A DNA stretch of 64,000 nt from JBALVT01 sp965262875 (GTDB taxonomy: Bacteria; Pseudomonadota; Gammaproteobacteria; Pseudomonadales; Halieaceae): contig OZ253569.1 in the NCBI GenBank assembly GCA_965262875.1, positions 5,704,001 to 5,768,000 of the forward strand, read 5' to 3'. Shown here one piece after another: positions 19,469 through 28,704 of this stretch. Numbering within the stretch: position 1 is the stretch's first letter; the number at the start of each line of letters is the position of its first letter. Below the pieces are notes generated by a model, which made no database searches, was not told where the DNA came from, and saw nothing but the letters and a program-made list of their open reading frames with translations. The translations under genes were made by a program, and so were the position numbers.

Positions 19469-21087
19469 CCATTTTTGCCTCCAAGATAAATACCGCCTCG
19501 GAAACTTTTAAACAAAACCGGGCCGAGATGATGGAGCATATTGAAAAACTCCAGATGCTCAATGCACGATCGGCTATTATTTCGGAAAAGCGCAAACCCC
19601 GATTCGAAGCCCGCGGACAACTGACACCTCGAGAACGCCTGTCGCGATTGCTAGACCCTGGCATGCCATTTCTTGAAATCGGCAATATCGCCGGCTATTT
19701 GCTAGACACCTCAGACCCTGACAAGTCTATTCCCGGATCAACTGTGATTACCGGTATCGGATTTATCAGTGGTGTGCGCTGTATGGTTGTGGTGGATGAC
19801 AGCGGCATTCAGGCAGGTTCGCTAACCCAGGCCTGCGGCTATAGAGTCACCCGGTCGGAAAACATCGCATTGGAACAGAAGCTGCCTTTCGTTCATTTGG
19901 TGGAAAGCGCCGGCGGCGACCTGCTTAACTACACGGTGGAAGGTTTTAACATTGGCGGAGCGCTGTTTGGCAACCTGGCGAAGTTAAGCAAACAAGGTAT
20001 TCCCGTCATTTCAATTTTGCACGGATCATCCACCGCTGGCGGAGCCTATATGCCGGGGCTTAGCGATTACGTGGTTGCTGTAAAAGGCAATGGCCGAGCA
20101 TTTTTAGCGGGGCCTCCCCTCCTTAAGGCCGCCACCGGCGAGATCGCTAACGAGGAGGAATTGGGCGGTGCTGAAATGCACGCGACCACCTCCGGATTGG
20201 CCGAGTATCTCGCAGAAAATGATGGCCACGGCATACAAATCGCTAGAGAAGTGGTGCAACGGCTGCAGTGGAATGCCAACTGCACACCTGCTCCGGCAAA
20301 AAAATATCGTGAACCCATCTACGACCCAGATGAACTGGCCGGCGTGATCCCCTGTGATTACCGCAATCCCTACGACATGCGCGAACTGGTTGCCCGAGTA
20401 GTAGACGGTTCAGATTTTCTCGATTTCCAACCTCGCTACGGCTCTGCAACCGTCTGCCTGCAGGCGGATATCTTCGGTCAAGCCTGCGGCATTATCGGCA
20501 ACAACGGGCCGATTGATCCCCAGGGTGCGAATAAGGCGACGCACTTTTTACAACTGTGTGATCAAGCCAATATCCCCATGCTGTTTCTTCAAAATACCAC
20601 CGGCTATATCGTCGGCACAAAATCAGAACAGGCGGGCATGATCAAACACGGTTCGAAAATGATTCAGGCCGTTCAAAACCTGGAGGTTCCGCGCATCACC
20701 ATGATGACAGGTGCGAGTTTTGGTGCAGGCAACTACGGCATGTGCGGCCGCGGTTACGATCCCGATTTCCTCTACACCTTCCCCCAGGCAAAAATGGGTG
20801 TGATGGGTGGGGAGCAGGCGGGAAAAACCATGTCTATGGTTGCACGCGCTAAGGCCGAAGCATTGGGGCAGGAAGTCGACGAGGCGACACTCAAGGGCCA
20901 AGAAGAATATCTGGCCAATATTTTCGACAGCCAATCCAGTGCCTACTACACCTCGGGCCACCTGTTGGATGACGGCATGATCGACCCGCGCCAAACACGA
21001 AACACCTTGGGCTTCTTGCTGGAAACTGTTTGGGAAACGCGCAACCGCACCGTGCGCCCGAATAGCTTCGGCATCGCAAGAATGTAG
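19465..21087 (+). CDS. Acyl-CoA carboxylase carboxyltransferase (beta) subunit, AtuC-like
   Basis: This 540-residue carboxyltransferase transfers CO2 from carboxybiotin to a branched enoyl-CoA. RGQLTPRERLSRLLDPG at the N-terminus and the two oxyanion-hole regions (SAGGD...GSSTAGGAYMPGLSD and NTTGYIVGTKSEQAGMIKHG) are as in methylcrotonyl- and geranyl-CoA carboxylases. The atuA neighbour favours geranyl-CoA or another terpenoid acyl-CoA over 3-methylcrotonyl-CoA, but active-site specificity was not modelled. It is coupled to atuA by an ATGA overlap; its biotin-bearing partner is the gene at 21935. Confidence 0.85.
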   Translation: MTIFASKINTASETFKQNRAEMMEHIEKLQMLNARSAIISEKRKPRFEARGQLTPRERLSRLLDPGMPFLEIGNIAGYLLDTSDPDKSIPGSTVITGIGFISGVRCMVVVDDSGIQAGSLTQACGYRVTRSENIALEQKLPFVHLVESAGGDLLNYTVEGFNIGGALFGNLAKLSKQGIPVISILHGSSTAGGAYMPGLSDYVVAVKGNGRAFLAGPPLLKAATGEIANEEELGGAEMHATTSGLAEYLAENDGHGIQIAREVVQRLQWNANCTPAPAKKYREPIYDPDELAGVIPCDYRNPYDMRELVARVVDGSDFLDFQPRYGSATVCLQADIFGQACGIIGNNGPIDPQGANKATHFLQLCDQANIPMLFLQNTTGYIVGTKSEQAGMIKHGSKMIQAVQNLEVPRITMMTGASFGAGNYGMCGRGYDPDFLYTFPQAKMGVMGGEQAGKTMSMVARAKAEALGQEVDEATLKGQEEYLANIFDSQSSAYYTSGHLLDDGMIDPRQTRNTLGFLLETVWETRNRTVRPNSFGIARM

Positions 21088-21112
21088 CCGAGCTAACTAC
21101 AAGAGAAAATTT

Positions 21113-21922
21113 ATGAGTCAACTTCCTATAGCAACAGCGCTAATCCTGGAACATGAGGGCAGCGTTCTTAAAATTTGGTTTAACCGGCCTGAAGCACGCA
21201 ACGCGCTTTCCGCCGAAATGGTGGATGAGCTGGATCAGGTGTTAGATGCGGTCAGAGATGACAGAAGTATTCGCACGGTTGTCCTGCGCGGCAAGGGCGG
21301 GTTTTTCTGCGCCGGTGGCGATATCAAGGGCTTTAAGTCTGGCATGCAAGGGGGTGAGCCCGATCACGATGAAGTGGCCAAAGGCAATCGAAGCTTCGGC
21401 GACTTGATGATTAAACTCAACGAGCAACCACAGGTAGTAATTATTCTTGTGGAGGGTGCCGCTATCGGCGGCGGACTGGGATTAGCCTGTGTAGGCGATG
21501 TCACTATCGTAACCAAGGACGCCCGCTTTCGTTTGAGTGAAACGAGCTTGGGTATTCCACCAGCACAAATCGCACCGTTTGTAACCGAGCGAATTGGCCT
21601 CACGCAGGCGAGACGATTAATGCTGACCGGCGCTCGCTTCAAAGGTGATGAAGCTTTGCAATACGGCATCGCACATATTGTGGCGGCAGATGCAGATGAC
21701 CTGGAGACAAAGTGTCAGGAAGTGCTGAAAGAGATTTCATTCTGTGCTCCAGGTGCCAACGCCGTCACCAAAGGCATCGTCTTTGAATCCATGCGTAAAC
21801 CTCGGGCCGAGGCATTGGATTTCGCCTCTCATGGTTTTGCCTCGTGCATGTTAAGCGAAGAAGGCGCCGAGGGTGTCTCAGCCTTTGTCGAAAAACGTAA
21901 ACCCAGCTGGGCAACCGAATAA
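21113..21922 (+). CDS. Enoyl-CoA hydratase/isomerase, AtuE/LiuC-like
   Basis: This 269-residue crotonase-fold protein has WFNRPEARNALSAEMVDEL, the first oxyanion motif FFCAGGDIKGF and the second, EGAAIGGGLGLACVGDV, with a carboxylate in SETSLGI. Between carboxylase subunits it most likely hydrates the carboxylated product (isohexenylglutaconyl-CoA in the atu pathway, or methylglutaconyl-CoA in leucine catabolism). The ribosome-binding site AAGAGAA precedes the ATG. Confidence 0.85.
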   Translation: MSQLPIATALILEHEGSVLKIWFNRPEARNALSAEMVDELDQVLDAVRDDRSIRTVVLRGKGGFFCAGGDIKGFKSGMQGGEPDHDEVAKGNRSFGDLMIKLNEQPQVVIILVEGAAIGGGLGLACVGDVTIVTKDARFRLSETSLGIPPAQIAPFVTERIGLTQARRLMLTGARFKGDEALQYGIAHIVAADADDLETKCQEVLKEISFCAPGANAVTKGIVFESMRKPRAEALDFASHGFASCMLSEEGAEGVSAFVEKRKPSWATE

Positions 21923-21934
21923 CTCCAGGAGTCA

Positions 21935-23944
21935 TTGATGACACGCTTTAACAGCATATTAATCGCCAACCGGGGCGAGATCGCCTGTCGGGTCATACGC
22001 ACAGCCAAGGCACTGGGTTACCGCACTGTCGCGGTCTACTCCGAAGCAGATACCGCAGCACCCCATGTAAAAATGGCCGATGAAGCGGTTTGTATAGGCC
22101 CCGGCCCCGTTAACGAATCCTATGGGGTCGCAGAAAACATTTTGAAAGCCGCGGCGGATAGCGGTGCTCAAGCCGTTCACCCCGGATACGGGTTCATGAG
22201 TGAAAACGCCGACTTTGCACAGGCTTGTGAAGACGCGGGCCTGGTGTTTATCGGGCCAACTGCGCATTCGATTAACTTAATGGGCAATAAGGCCGAAGCA
22301 AAACGCCGAATGATTGATGCCAAGGTGCCCTGTGTTCCAGGTTACGAAGGGGAAGACCAAAGCGATGGGGGCCTGCTCACCGAAGCAAAGAAAATTGATT
22401 TGCCGCTGATGGTAAAAGCCGCAGCGGGCGGCGGTGGTCGCGGTATGCGCCTGGTGCACGATACAAAAGATTTGGCCGAAGCGATTAAACTTGCCAGAGC
22501 GGAAGCCCAATCATCGTTTGGCTCTGGCGAGCTGATTTTGGAGAAGGCGATTATTCGCCCCCGACACGTCGAAGTACAGGTATTCGCAGACACACACGGC
22601 AACACCGTGCACATGGGCGAGCGCGACTGCTCTGTCCAGCGTCGACATCAAAAAGTGGTAGAAGAAGCGCCCTGCCCCGTGATGACCGAAGAATTGCGAG
22701 CCAAGATGGGCGCTTCTGCGGTTGAGGCTGCAAAAAATATTAACTATCGCGGCGCGGGCACTGTTGAGTTTTTGCTCGATGAACGTGGCGAGTTTTATTT
22801 TCTGGAAATGAATACCCGCCTACAGGTAGAACACCCGGTTACCGAAATTATTACTGGCCTGGATTTGGTTGAACTGCAGATTCAAGTTGCGCAGGGAGAG
22901 GAACTGGGGCTGACTCAGGAAGATATCACATTGACAGGACATGCTATCGAAGTACGCCTGTACACAGAAGACCCCACTCAAGACTTTCTACCGACTTCCG
23001 GGCCCGTAGATTTGTGGGAGCCCGCTTCCGGTGTAGGCGTTCGTATTGACAGCGGAATTTGCAGCGGCCAGGACATTTCTCCTTTCTACGATCCGATGGT
23101 CGCCAAAGTTATTGCCGGTGGTCCGACCCGGGAAATCGCGCGATTGCGCCTGCTTGAAGCCCTTAGAGAGACATTGCTTTTCGGCACCAAGAACAATAAG
23201 GACTTCCTGATAGCCTGTCTCGAGAAACAGGTATTTATCGACGGAGCTGCAACAACAGCTTTTATAGGCGAGGAGTTTGCCGAGGGAGAAATCAGGGAAA
23301 ATATACCGAGCTTTGCCGACAGCGCAGTAGCAGCCGTGCTTGAGCTGTCACTGGAATTTGCGCAGGCTCAAAGCAACAGTGTCATCGTCGCGCCAAATTT
23401 AAAAAACTGGTCCAGCGCCAGCTCGCTGGTTTCTCCAAAACACTACCGCTTCGGTGAGGTCGAATACTCTCTGTCCGTAACGCCATTGGAAGGCGAGCGC
23501 TATAAAGTGTTCAACGATGAACAGTCGGTAGTGATTGAGCTACTTTCAGTAGAGGGCAATACTGCGCACCTTGGGATTGACGATTCACAGCATATAGCTC
23601 GTTTCCATGCACCGGAGTCAGGCCTGTTATATGTTTCTATTGAGGGACGGACCGCAAGTTTCCGAGACCTTATAAGACTGGACGGCATTGCCGATCAAGC
23701 TGGCGGCGGTGGCAACGTTACCGCGCCCATGCATGGTGTATTACTGGAAGTTTTGGTAGCAGCGGGAGATACAGTCACCGAAGGGCAGACTCTGGCCGTA
23801 CTGGAAGCGATGAAAATGCACTACCAGATTGCAGCCGAGGCAGATGGAACGGTTTTAGAAGTGATGGCAGAAGCCGGCAAGCAGGTGGCGGCGGATGACC
23901 TGCTTATCCAAATTGAAGTTGATGAAAACGAGGAACAACTATGA
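21935..23944 (+). CDS. Acyl-CoA carboxylase biotin-carboxylase/BCCP (alpha) subunit, AtuF-like
   Basis: This 669-residue protein carboxylates its own biotin with ATP and bicarbonate. In order it has the biotin-carboxylase N-domain (ILIANRGEIACRVIRTAK), the ATP-grasp loop (KAAAGGGGRGMRLV), catalytic ERDCSVQRRHQK and EMNTRLQVEHPVTE, a middle domain, and a C-terminal biotinyl domain with the attachment lysine in LEAMKMHY. It partners with the carboxyltransferase at 19465. Its 3' end overlaps the next gene by four bases (ATGA). Confidence 0.9.
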   Translation: MMTRFNSILIANRGEIACRVIRTAKALGYRTVAVYSEADTAAPHVKMADEAVCIGPGPVNESYGVAENILKAAADSGAQAVHPGYGFMSENADFAQACEDAGLVFIGPTAHSINLMGNKAEAKRRMIDAKVPCVPGYEGEDQSDGGLLTEAKKIDLPLMVKAAAGGGGRGMRLVHDTKDLAEAIKLARAEAQSSFGSGELILEKAIIRPRHVEVQVFADTHGNTVHMGERDCSVQRRHQKVVEEAPCPVMTEELRAKMGASAVEAAKNINYRGAGTVEFLLDERGEFYFLEMNTRLQVEHPVTEIITGLDLVELQIQVAQGEELGLTQEDITLTGHAIEVRLYTEDPTQDFLPTSGPVDLWEPASGVGVRIDSGICSGQDISPFYDPMVAKVIAGGPTREIARLRLLEALRETLLFGTKNNKDFLIACLEKQVFIDGAATTAFIGEEFAEGEIRENIPSFADSAVAAVLELSLEFAQAQSNSVIVAPNLKNWSSASSLVSPKHYRFGEVEYSLSVTPLEGERYKVFNDEQSVVIELLSVEGNTAHLGIDDSQHIARFHAPESGLLYVSIEGRTASFRDLIRLDGIADQAGGGGNVTAPMHGVLLEVLVAAGDTVTEGQTLAVLEAMKMHYQIAAEADGTVLEVMAEAGKQVAADDLLIQIEVDENEEQL

Positions 23945-25690
23945 TTGGCCAACAACGTTATCCCAATCTTTTCTCACCTCTGGATTTGGGATTCACGCAA
24001 ATTAAAAACCGCGCGATTATGGGTTCAATGCACACAGGCCTTGAAGAAGCCGAAGACGGCTTTGAACGCATGGCCGCCTACTTTGCCGAACGAGCCCGCG
24101 GCGGTGTCGGTATGATTATCACCGGGGGTATATCGGCCAATGTCGAAGGTGGCTTGGGCTCCAAGCTAGCGACATCTACCGAAGCGGACCAGCACCGATT
24201 AATCACCGAAACTGTTCACAGCGCGGCACCCGATATCAAAATCTGTATGCAGATATTGCACTCCGGACCCATCGGCTACTCGGCAGATTGTGTTGGGCCC
24301 TCCGCCGTGAAATCCAGAATTTCCCCCATCATGCCCAAAGCGCTGGATGAAGAAGGTATTGAAAAGCAGTTAAGCGACTTTGCCAATTGCGCATCAAAAG
24401 CCAAAGAAGCCGGCTATGACGGCGTAGAAATTATCGGCTCAGCCGGTTACTTGCTCAGTACTTTTTTAGTAGAAAAAACCAATCGCCGCACCGACCAATG
24501 GGGTGGCAGCTATGAAAACCGTATGCGCTTTCCCGTTGAGGTGATCAAACGAGTTCGCGAGGCGGTAGGTGATGACTTCATTGTCATATTTCGAATCGCT
24601 GCCATGGATATGCTCGAAGGCGGCATGTCCTGGGACGAGGTGGTGCTATTGGGGCGGAGAATAGAAACTGCCGGGGCAAACATTATCAGCACCCATTTTA
24701 CCTGGCACGAATCCGCCGTTCCCACCATCTCAACCCGCGTTCCCAGAGCGGCTTTTGCAGGGGTAACTGGGCGGCTTCGAAAAGAACTGAATATACCCAC
24801 GATCACCAGCAACCGCATCAATATGCCTGACGTGGCAGAGCAAGTACTGGTAGATGGGCATGCAGATCTTGTTTCAATGGCCAGGCCGATGCTGGCGGAC
24901 CCGGATCTTGTCCTTAAAGCGCTGGAGGGACGAGAGGACGAAATCAATACCTGTATCGCCTGTAATCAGGCCTGCCTGGACCACACATTTACAGGGCGCG
25001 AGACGAGCTGCCTGGTGAATCCGCGAGCATGCCATGAAACCACATTAAACTATGAGAAGACGACTTCACCGAAGGCGATAGCGGTGGTCGGCGCGGGCCC
25101 TGCCGGAATGGCCTACGCACACATTGCCGCAGAACGCGGGCACCAAGCCTGTGGGCCAAAAGGTCGCCATCATGGGTGCGGGCGGTATCGGCTTTGACGT
25201 AGCGGAGTTGATTTTACACAAAGGTGTGTCAGCGGCAATGGACAGAAATGTATTCGCCCGAGAGTGGGGAATTGATTTCGAAAACCATCCACGGGGCGGT
25301 GTTACTGGTGTGACGTCAGTAGTAGAGAAAAACGATAAAGAGGTGTACCTGTTGCAGCGCAAGGACACACCCGTAGGACGCGGCCTGGGTAAGACAACAG
25401 GTTGGACGCATAAAATATCTCTCGCCAGACGCGATGTAAAAATGATGAATGGCGTGGATTATCAGCGTATAGATGACGAAGGACTGCACCTGCTGGTGAA
25501 CAATCAGCCCGAGTTGCTGGTAGTGGATACGGTTATCGTGTGCGCTGGGCAGCTGCCGTTGCGAACACTCTATGACGAACTACAATACAGCGATATGAGT
25601 GTGAAGCTGGTCGGGGGCGCCTACGAGGCTGCCGAGTTAGACGCTAAAGCGGCTATTAATCAGGCCTGCTACTTGGCGGCAGCTGTTTAG
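23941..25690 (+). pseudogene. fadH: 2,4-dienoyl-CoA reductase (FadH-like), internal out-of-frame deletion
   Basis: This is an FMN/4Fe4S/FAD reductase related to E. coli FadH. The old-yellow-enzyme half is intact: IKNRAIMGSMHTGLEE, the CNQACLDHTF...SSC-type cysteine cluster and the start of the FAD domain VVGAGPAGMAYAHIAAERGHQ. At about 25141-25150 the frame is lost, and from 25142 the other frame resumes well downstream in the family (VGQKVAIMGAGGIGFDVAEL, then GLGKTTGWTHKISL to the normal C-terminus). By comparison with FadH about 80-100 residues around the FAD/NADPH linker are missing, so a deletion of roughly 250-300 bases has occurred. It overlaps the carboxylase gene by ATGA and would reduce unsaturated acyl-CoA intermediates in this operon. 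Confidence 0.8.
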
Positions 25691-25705
25691 GCGGAGTGTG
25701 TAATT

Positions 25706-25981
25706 ATGAGTTTGCCAACCGATATTATCGCGCGCATCGAAAGAGACTTTCCGAGAAGCGAAGATGAAAAGTTGGTGAGCGGCATTCTTTCTTCGTTGCA
25801 AACAAATGAGAGAGACCGTGTTATCCGCTGCATTTTGTTTGCCGCAGCCGGTGACGTGAAAAAGATTGGTGAATTGGAGAGTTTAGCCAAAATAGACTAT
25901 CGAGACGTAATTATGGCCGGGGAGTACGAATATCCCTCACACAAACGCCTGAGAGATCTGAGTGAACAATTCGACGCCTGA
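25706..25981 (+). CDS. Small hypothetical protein
   Basis: This 91-residue, mostly helical, acidic protein has no signal peptide or membrane segment and is not recognised. It starts 15 bases after the dienoyl-CoA reductase stop, with GGAG near the ATG, and is in the same direction, so it is probably the last gene of the operon. The stretch LQTNERDRVIRCILFAAAGD is its most structured-looking part. Confidence 0.55.
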   Translation: MSLPTDIIARIERDFPRSEDEKLVSGILSSLQTNERDRVIRCILFAAAGDVKKIGELESLAKIDYRDVIMAGEYEYPSHKRLRDLSEQFDA

Positions 25982-26025
25982 CGGTGGATTATCAAATCAG
26001 AGTCGCACGGGGATTCTTGCGCGTG

Positions 26026-26538
26026 TTAACGCTCCTCCGAGGGCAATATGATGATGTTCTCACCATTGGCTTCGGGGTCTACTCGGCGCTGACTTTCCGA
26101 TCTGGCGGCGGCGCCAGCCACCGCCACGGGAAGCGAAAAACTACGAGCCTTACCGGCTGCTTGTACAAACACCCGCACATAAAGCCGCTCTACCAATGTC
26201 GGCAGCACGTCAACGCTCAGGTCATATACTCCTGTATCATTTGCGCTTAGTTGAATTTTATCCTGATCAGGGAGGAGCAATTCCAGGCCGGGATCCAAGG
26301 TGAATTGAAGTCTGGGCGCGGAACCCGCCGGAACCTGTAGCTGGATTTGAATTGAAACCGCCCCATTAAGCTGGGCCTCCTTGGGAATATCAGCGCTCAG
26401 GTGAATCGGCGCAGAGGGTTTTCCCGACGCAACCGTGTTCCTGTTCGCCTTTGTGGTGGCAGGTTCTAATGCTTGTTCAGAGCAGGCAACAAGCGAAAGC
26501 AGCGTCGTAGTGAAAATTCCGAGCCGAGTTAGTTTCAT
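26026..26538 (-). CDS. Putative lipoprotein of unknown function
   Basis: This 170-residue exported lipoprotein has a signal peptide MKLTRLGIFTTTLLSLVACS with lipobox LVAC, followed by a low-complexity linker and a beta-rich domain with PAGSAPRLQFTLDPGLELLL. It is not otherwise recognised. I chose the ATG at 26538 because GGAGA precedes it and it places the signal peptide at the N-terminus. It lies 16 bases downstream of a lipoprotein metalloprotease gene and is probably cotranscribed with it. Confidence 0.65.
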   Translation of the reverse strand: MKLTRLGIFTTTLLSLVACSEQALEPATTKANRNTVASGKPSAPIHLSADIPKEAQLNGAVSIQIQLQVPAGSAPRLQFTLDPGLELLLPDQDKIQLSANDTGVYDLSVDVLPTLVERLYVRVFVQAAGKARSFSLPVAVAGAAARSESQRRVDPEANGENIIILPSEER

Positions 26539-26554
26539 ACTGTCTCCATTAAAT

Positions 26555-28588
26555 TTAACTGGCGCTGACCTCAAAACATACATTGCCCGGAGTATCTATT
26601 TGTGGTTGTGTATTTAGATACTCGTAGACTTCGAGGACATGCCTACCCTTTGCCAGTGATTCCGTAGCCATTTCTTCTGAATTCACCACAGCCGATTCGC
26701 CTCTAGAGATAACTTTACCACGCCGATACAGCAGCATGTCAGGATCAGCAGCGGCCTTGCCCGAGGTGCGGACCGCGCGGAAGCTATAGTTGCCGCGGCT
26801 GGGAATATCTACAATAAACAAGCGTCGAATGCCCGCTTTGTTGCCTTCACGAAGAGGGTCGAGGTCGATAATGCTGCACGCGGTTACAGCTTCATCGCCC
26901 GGCGCTAGAGTTTGATACAGAGGTAGCACACTGTTTTGGCCGTTGGGATCTCCATTTGGACGGTTCGTCTCTGTGCTGGCAAAGCTATCGACAGGGTTTC
27001 CGCGGATACCCTGGGCTGTGGCTATCTTGTTTACCCTTTTGGTCAGGCCTGGTTTGCGTGCAGCGAGTTCATCCAGGAAAGAAAATACGCTGATCATCGC
27101 GTTGGAACTGCGCAACCCCACCATCGCCTCATAAATGGGTTTGAAGCCAGCCGCAAGTTTGTCTGCGCCATCGTTTTTGTCGTCATAGATATCGTATAGT
27201 AATGCGACAAGGGCATCTTCGTCCCACCAACCAGCATCAGCGGCAGCGAAACTTTCCACATTGGCAGACCAACCCGAGCCCTGGCCTGGGCCGAGTGCGT
27301 CGGAGTAAATTTCACTGCCGCTAAGCATCGCATTGAACGCTGTTCCCCAAGCTTCGGAGAAGGACACGCGCATGTCGAGCGCATCACCGAGTCCGTGCGC
27401 TCCACCCATGGAGTCATCGCGCGACAGTGCGTCCGCAATGTAGTGACCAACCTCGTGACCGACCACAGAGTCGTACTCGTCCGTGTCATCGTCCGCCTTG
27501 CCTAAAATATAGATTGCGTAGGCCTCATTGATGTTGTCACCTGTTCCGTAGTAGGACGTACCGATATCGCCATTGGCCGTGCCGCCTGCTGTCGCGGTGT
27601 TGTTGTTCTCGGACCAGCGCAATTCAAGGTCGGGAAAGACAGCACTTTTGTCGGCGGCGAGTATCAATTGCGTAGCCTTGTATACCGTGTCCAATATCGC
27701 AAAAGGCGCTGCAGAGCGGGTAGACGTGTAGCCACTGCCGCTCCAACCTGACGCGGCGTGTAGATTGCGCGCGCCACTTTTATTCGACGAGAAAGTGCCA
27801 GTTTGAATAGCGTACAAACCATTGTTCCTGGTGTTGTCAGTCACTTGAAAATTCCACCCAGGAGTTCCCTGCCGAAGCAGCTCTGCGCGCGCTCTAACCC
27901 TGACAGATTGGCTGGGCCAATCGATGGCGATAGCATAGTGACCTGAAGCGCCGGTACTGCCAGAACCCAACACCGTGCCGCCAGCTCCCGCCAATATCTG
28001 AACCGTTACGCCGCGCGCCGGTAACGCCTGAATATTGCCGAAATCCAAGCCAGTTCCCGAGGCATTTGCAGGGACAAAGTCATAAGTGATATTGCCCGAA
28101 ATAGTTCCAGCAGAGACTTCTTCAAATACCGCAATAGTTGGGGGAATGGGGGTGTCGGAATAAGATTGATCCCAGGCAGCAACCAAAGAGCCCGAGGCTT
28201 CCAGGCGGCAGCTCGGTGCCACAGACTCGGGAACGCACGGGCCCTCCCATCGCACAAACATCCAGCCCGGTTTGGGGATACCCACGTACTCGACGCTGTA
28301 GTCGCCCTCTACTTCATTTTCTGAACAGGCGGGGTCAGAGGCGCTAAACTGCGCCAGGGTACAGCCGTAAACGGTGCCGTTTACGTCGATAATGTCGCCC
28401 TCGCCGACAATCTCTAAAGGGTGTTTGCAAGCCCCAAGAGCAATTGTAAACAGTGCCGAAGCAAGAACCCTTATCGTCCACCCAAATCTCGGATTTGCAT
28501 CGCTATGAAACGATTGGGGGGTAGCACCGGGTGATGGCCACACATCAAGAACCTCGTTGTGTCTATGTTGGAAACAGGCCACAGTCAA
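26555..28588 (-). CDS. Putative secreted lipoprotein zinc metalloprotease
   Basis: This protein of up to 677 residues has a long N-terminus ending in a lipobox-like FTIALGAC, then a carboxypeptidase-regulatory-like beta domain (SGHYAIAIDWPSQSVRVRARA) and a zinc-protease motif VVGHEVGHYIADAL (HExxH). A C-terminal beta-rich segment resembles bacterial pre-peptidase domains (RGNYSFRAVRTSG). A GTG at 28543 preceded by ACGAGG is the more likely start, giving a shorter signal region than the ATG at 28588. Anchoring to the outer membrane and protein substrates are inferred; no relative of known function is named with confidence. Confidence 0.65.
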   Translation of the reverse strand: MTVACFQHRHNEVLDVWPSPGATPQSFHSDANPRFGWTIRVLASALFTIALGACKHPLEIVGEGDIIDVNGTVYGCTLAQFSASDPACSENEVEGDYSVEYVGIPKPGWMFVRWEGPCVPESVAPSCRLEASGSLVAAWDQSYSDTPIPPTIAVFEEVSAGTISGNITYDFVPANASGTGLDFGNIQALPARGVTVQILAGAGGTVLGSGSTGASGHYAIAIDWPSQSVRVRARAELLRQGTPGWNFQVTDNTRNNGLYAIQTGTFSSNKSGARNLHAASGWSGSGYTSTRSAAPFAILDTVYKATQLILAADKSAVFPDLELRWSENNNTATAGGTANGDIGTSYYGTGDNINEAYAIYILGKADDDTDEYDSVVGHEVGHYIADALSRDDSMGGAHGLGDALDMRVSFSEAWGTAFNAMLSGSEIYSDALGPGQGSGWSANVESFAAADAGWWDEDALVALLYDIYDDKNDGADKLAAGFKPIYEAMVGLRSSNAMISVFSFLDELAARKPGLTKRVNKIATAQGIRGNPVDSFASTETNRPNGDPNGQNSVLPLYQTLAPGDEAVTACSIIDLDPLREGNKAGIRRLFIVDIPSRGNYSFRAVRTSGKAAADPDMLLYRRGKVISRGESAVVNSEEMATESLAKGRHVLEVYEYLNTQPQIDTPGNVCFEVSAS

Positions 28589-28704
28589 AAATTGGCACCG
28601 GTTCAGTAAGGCTTCATTGTAAGTTGCCTGTTTGATCTAGGCTACCGGATTTTACTCTCTCTCGTGGGAACATAGGGACTAATACCTTTGGAGCACTACA
28701 CGCA

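Noticed and set aside
25984..26250. Plus-strand open frame after the terpenoid operon
   Set aside because: It lies antisense to the lipoprotein gene, which has a clean signal peptide and ribosome-binding site.
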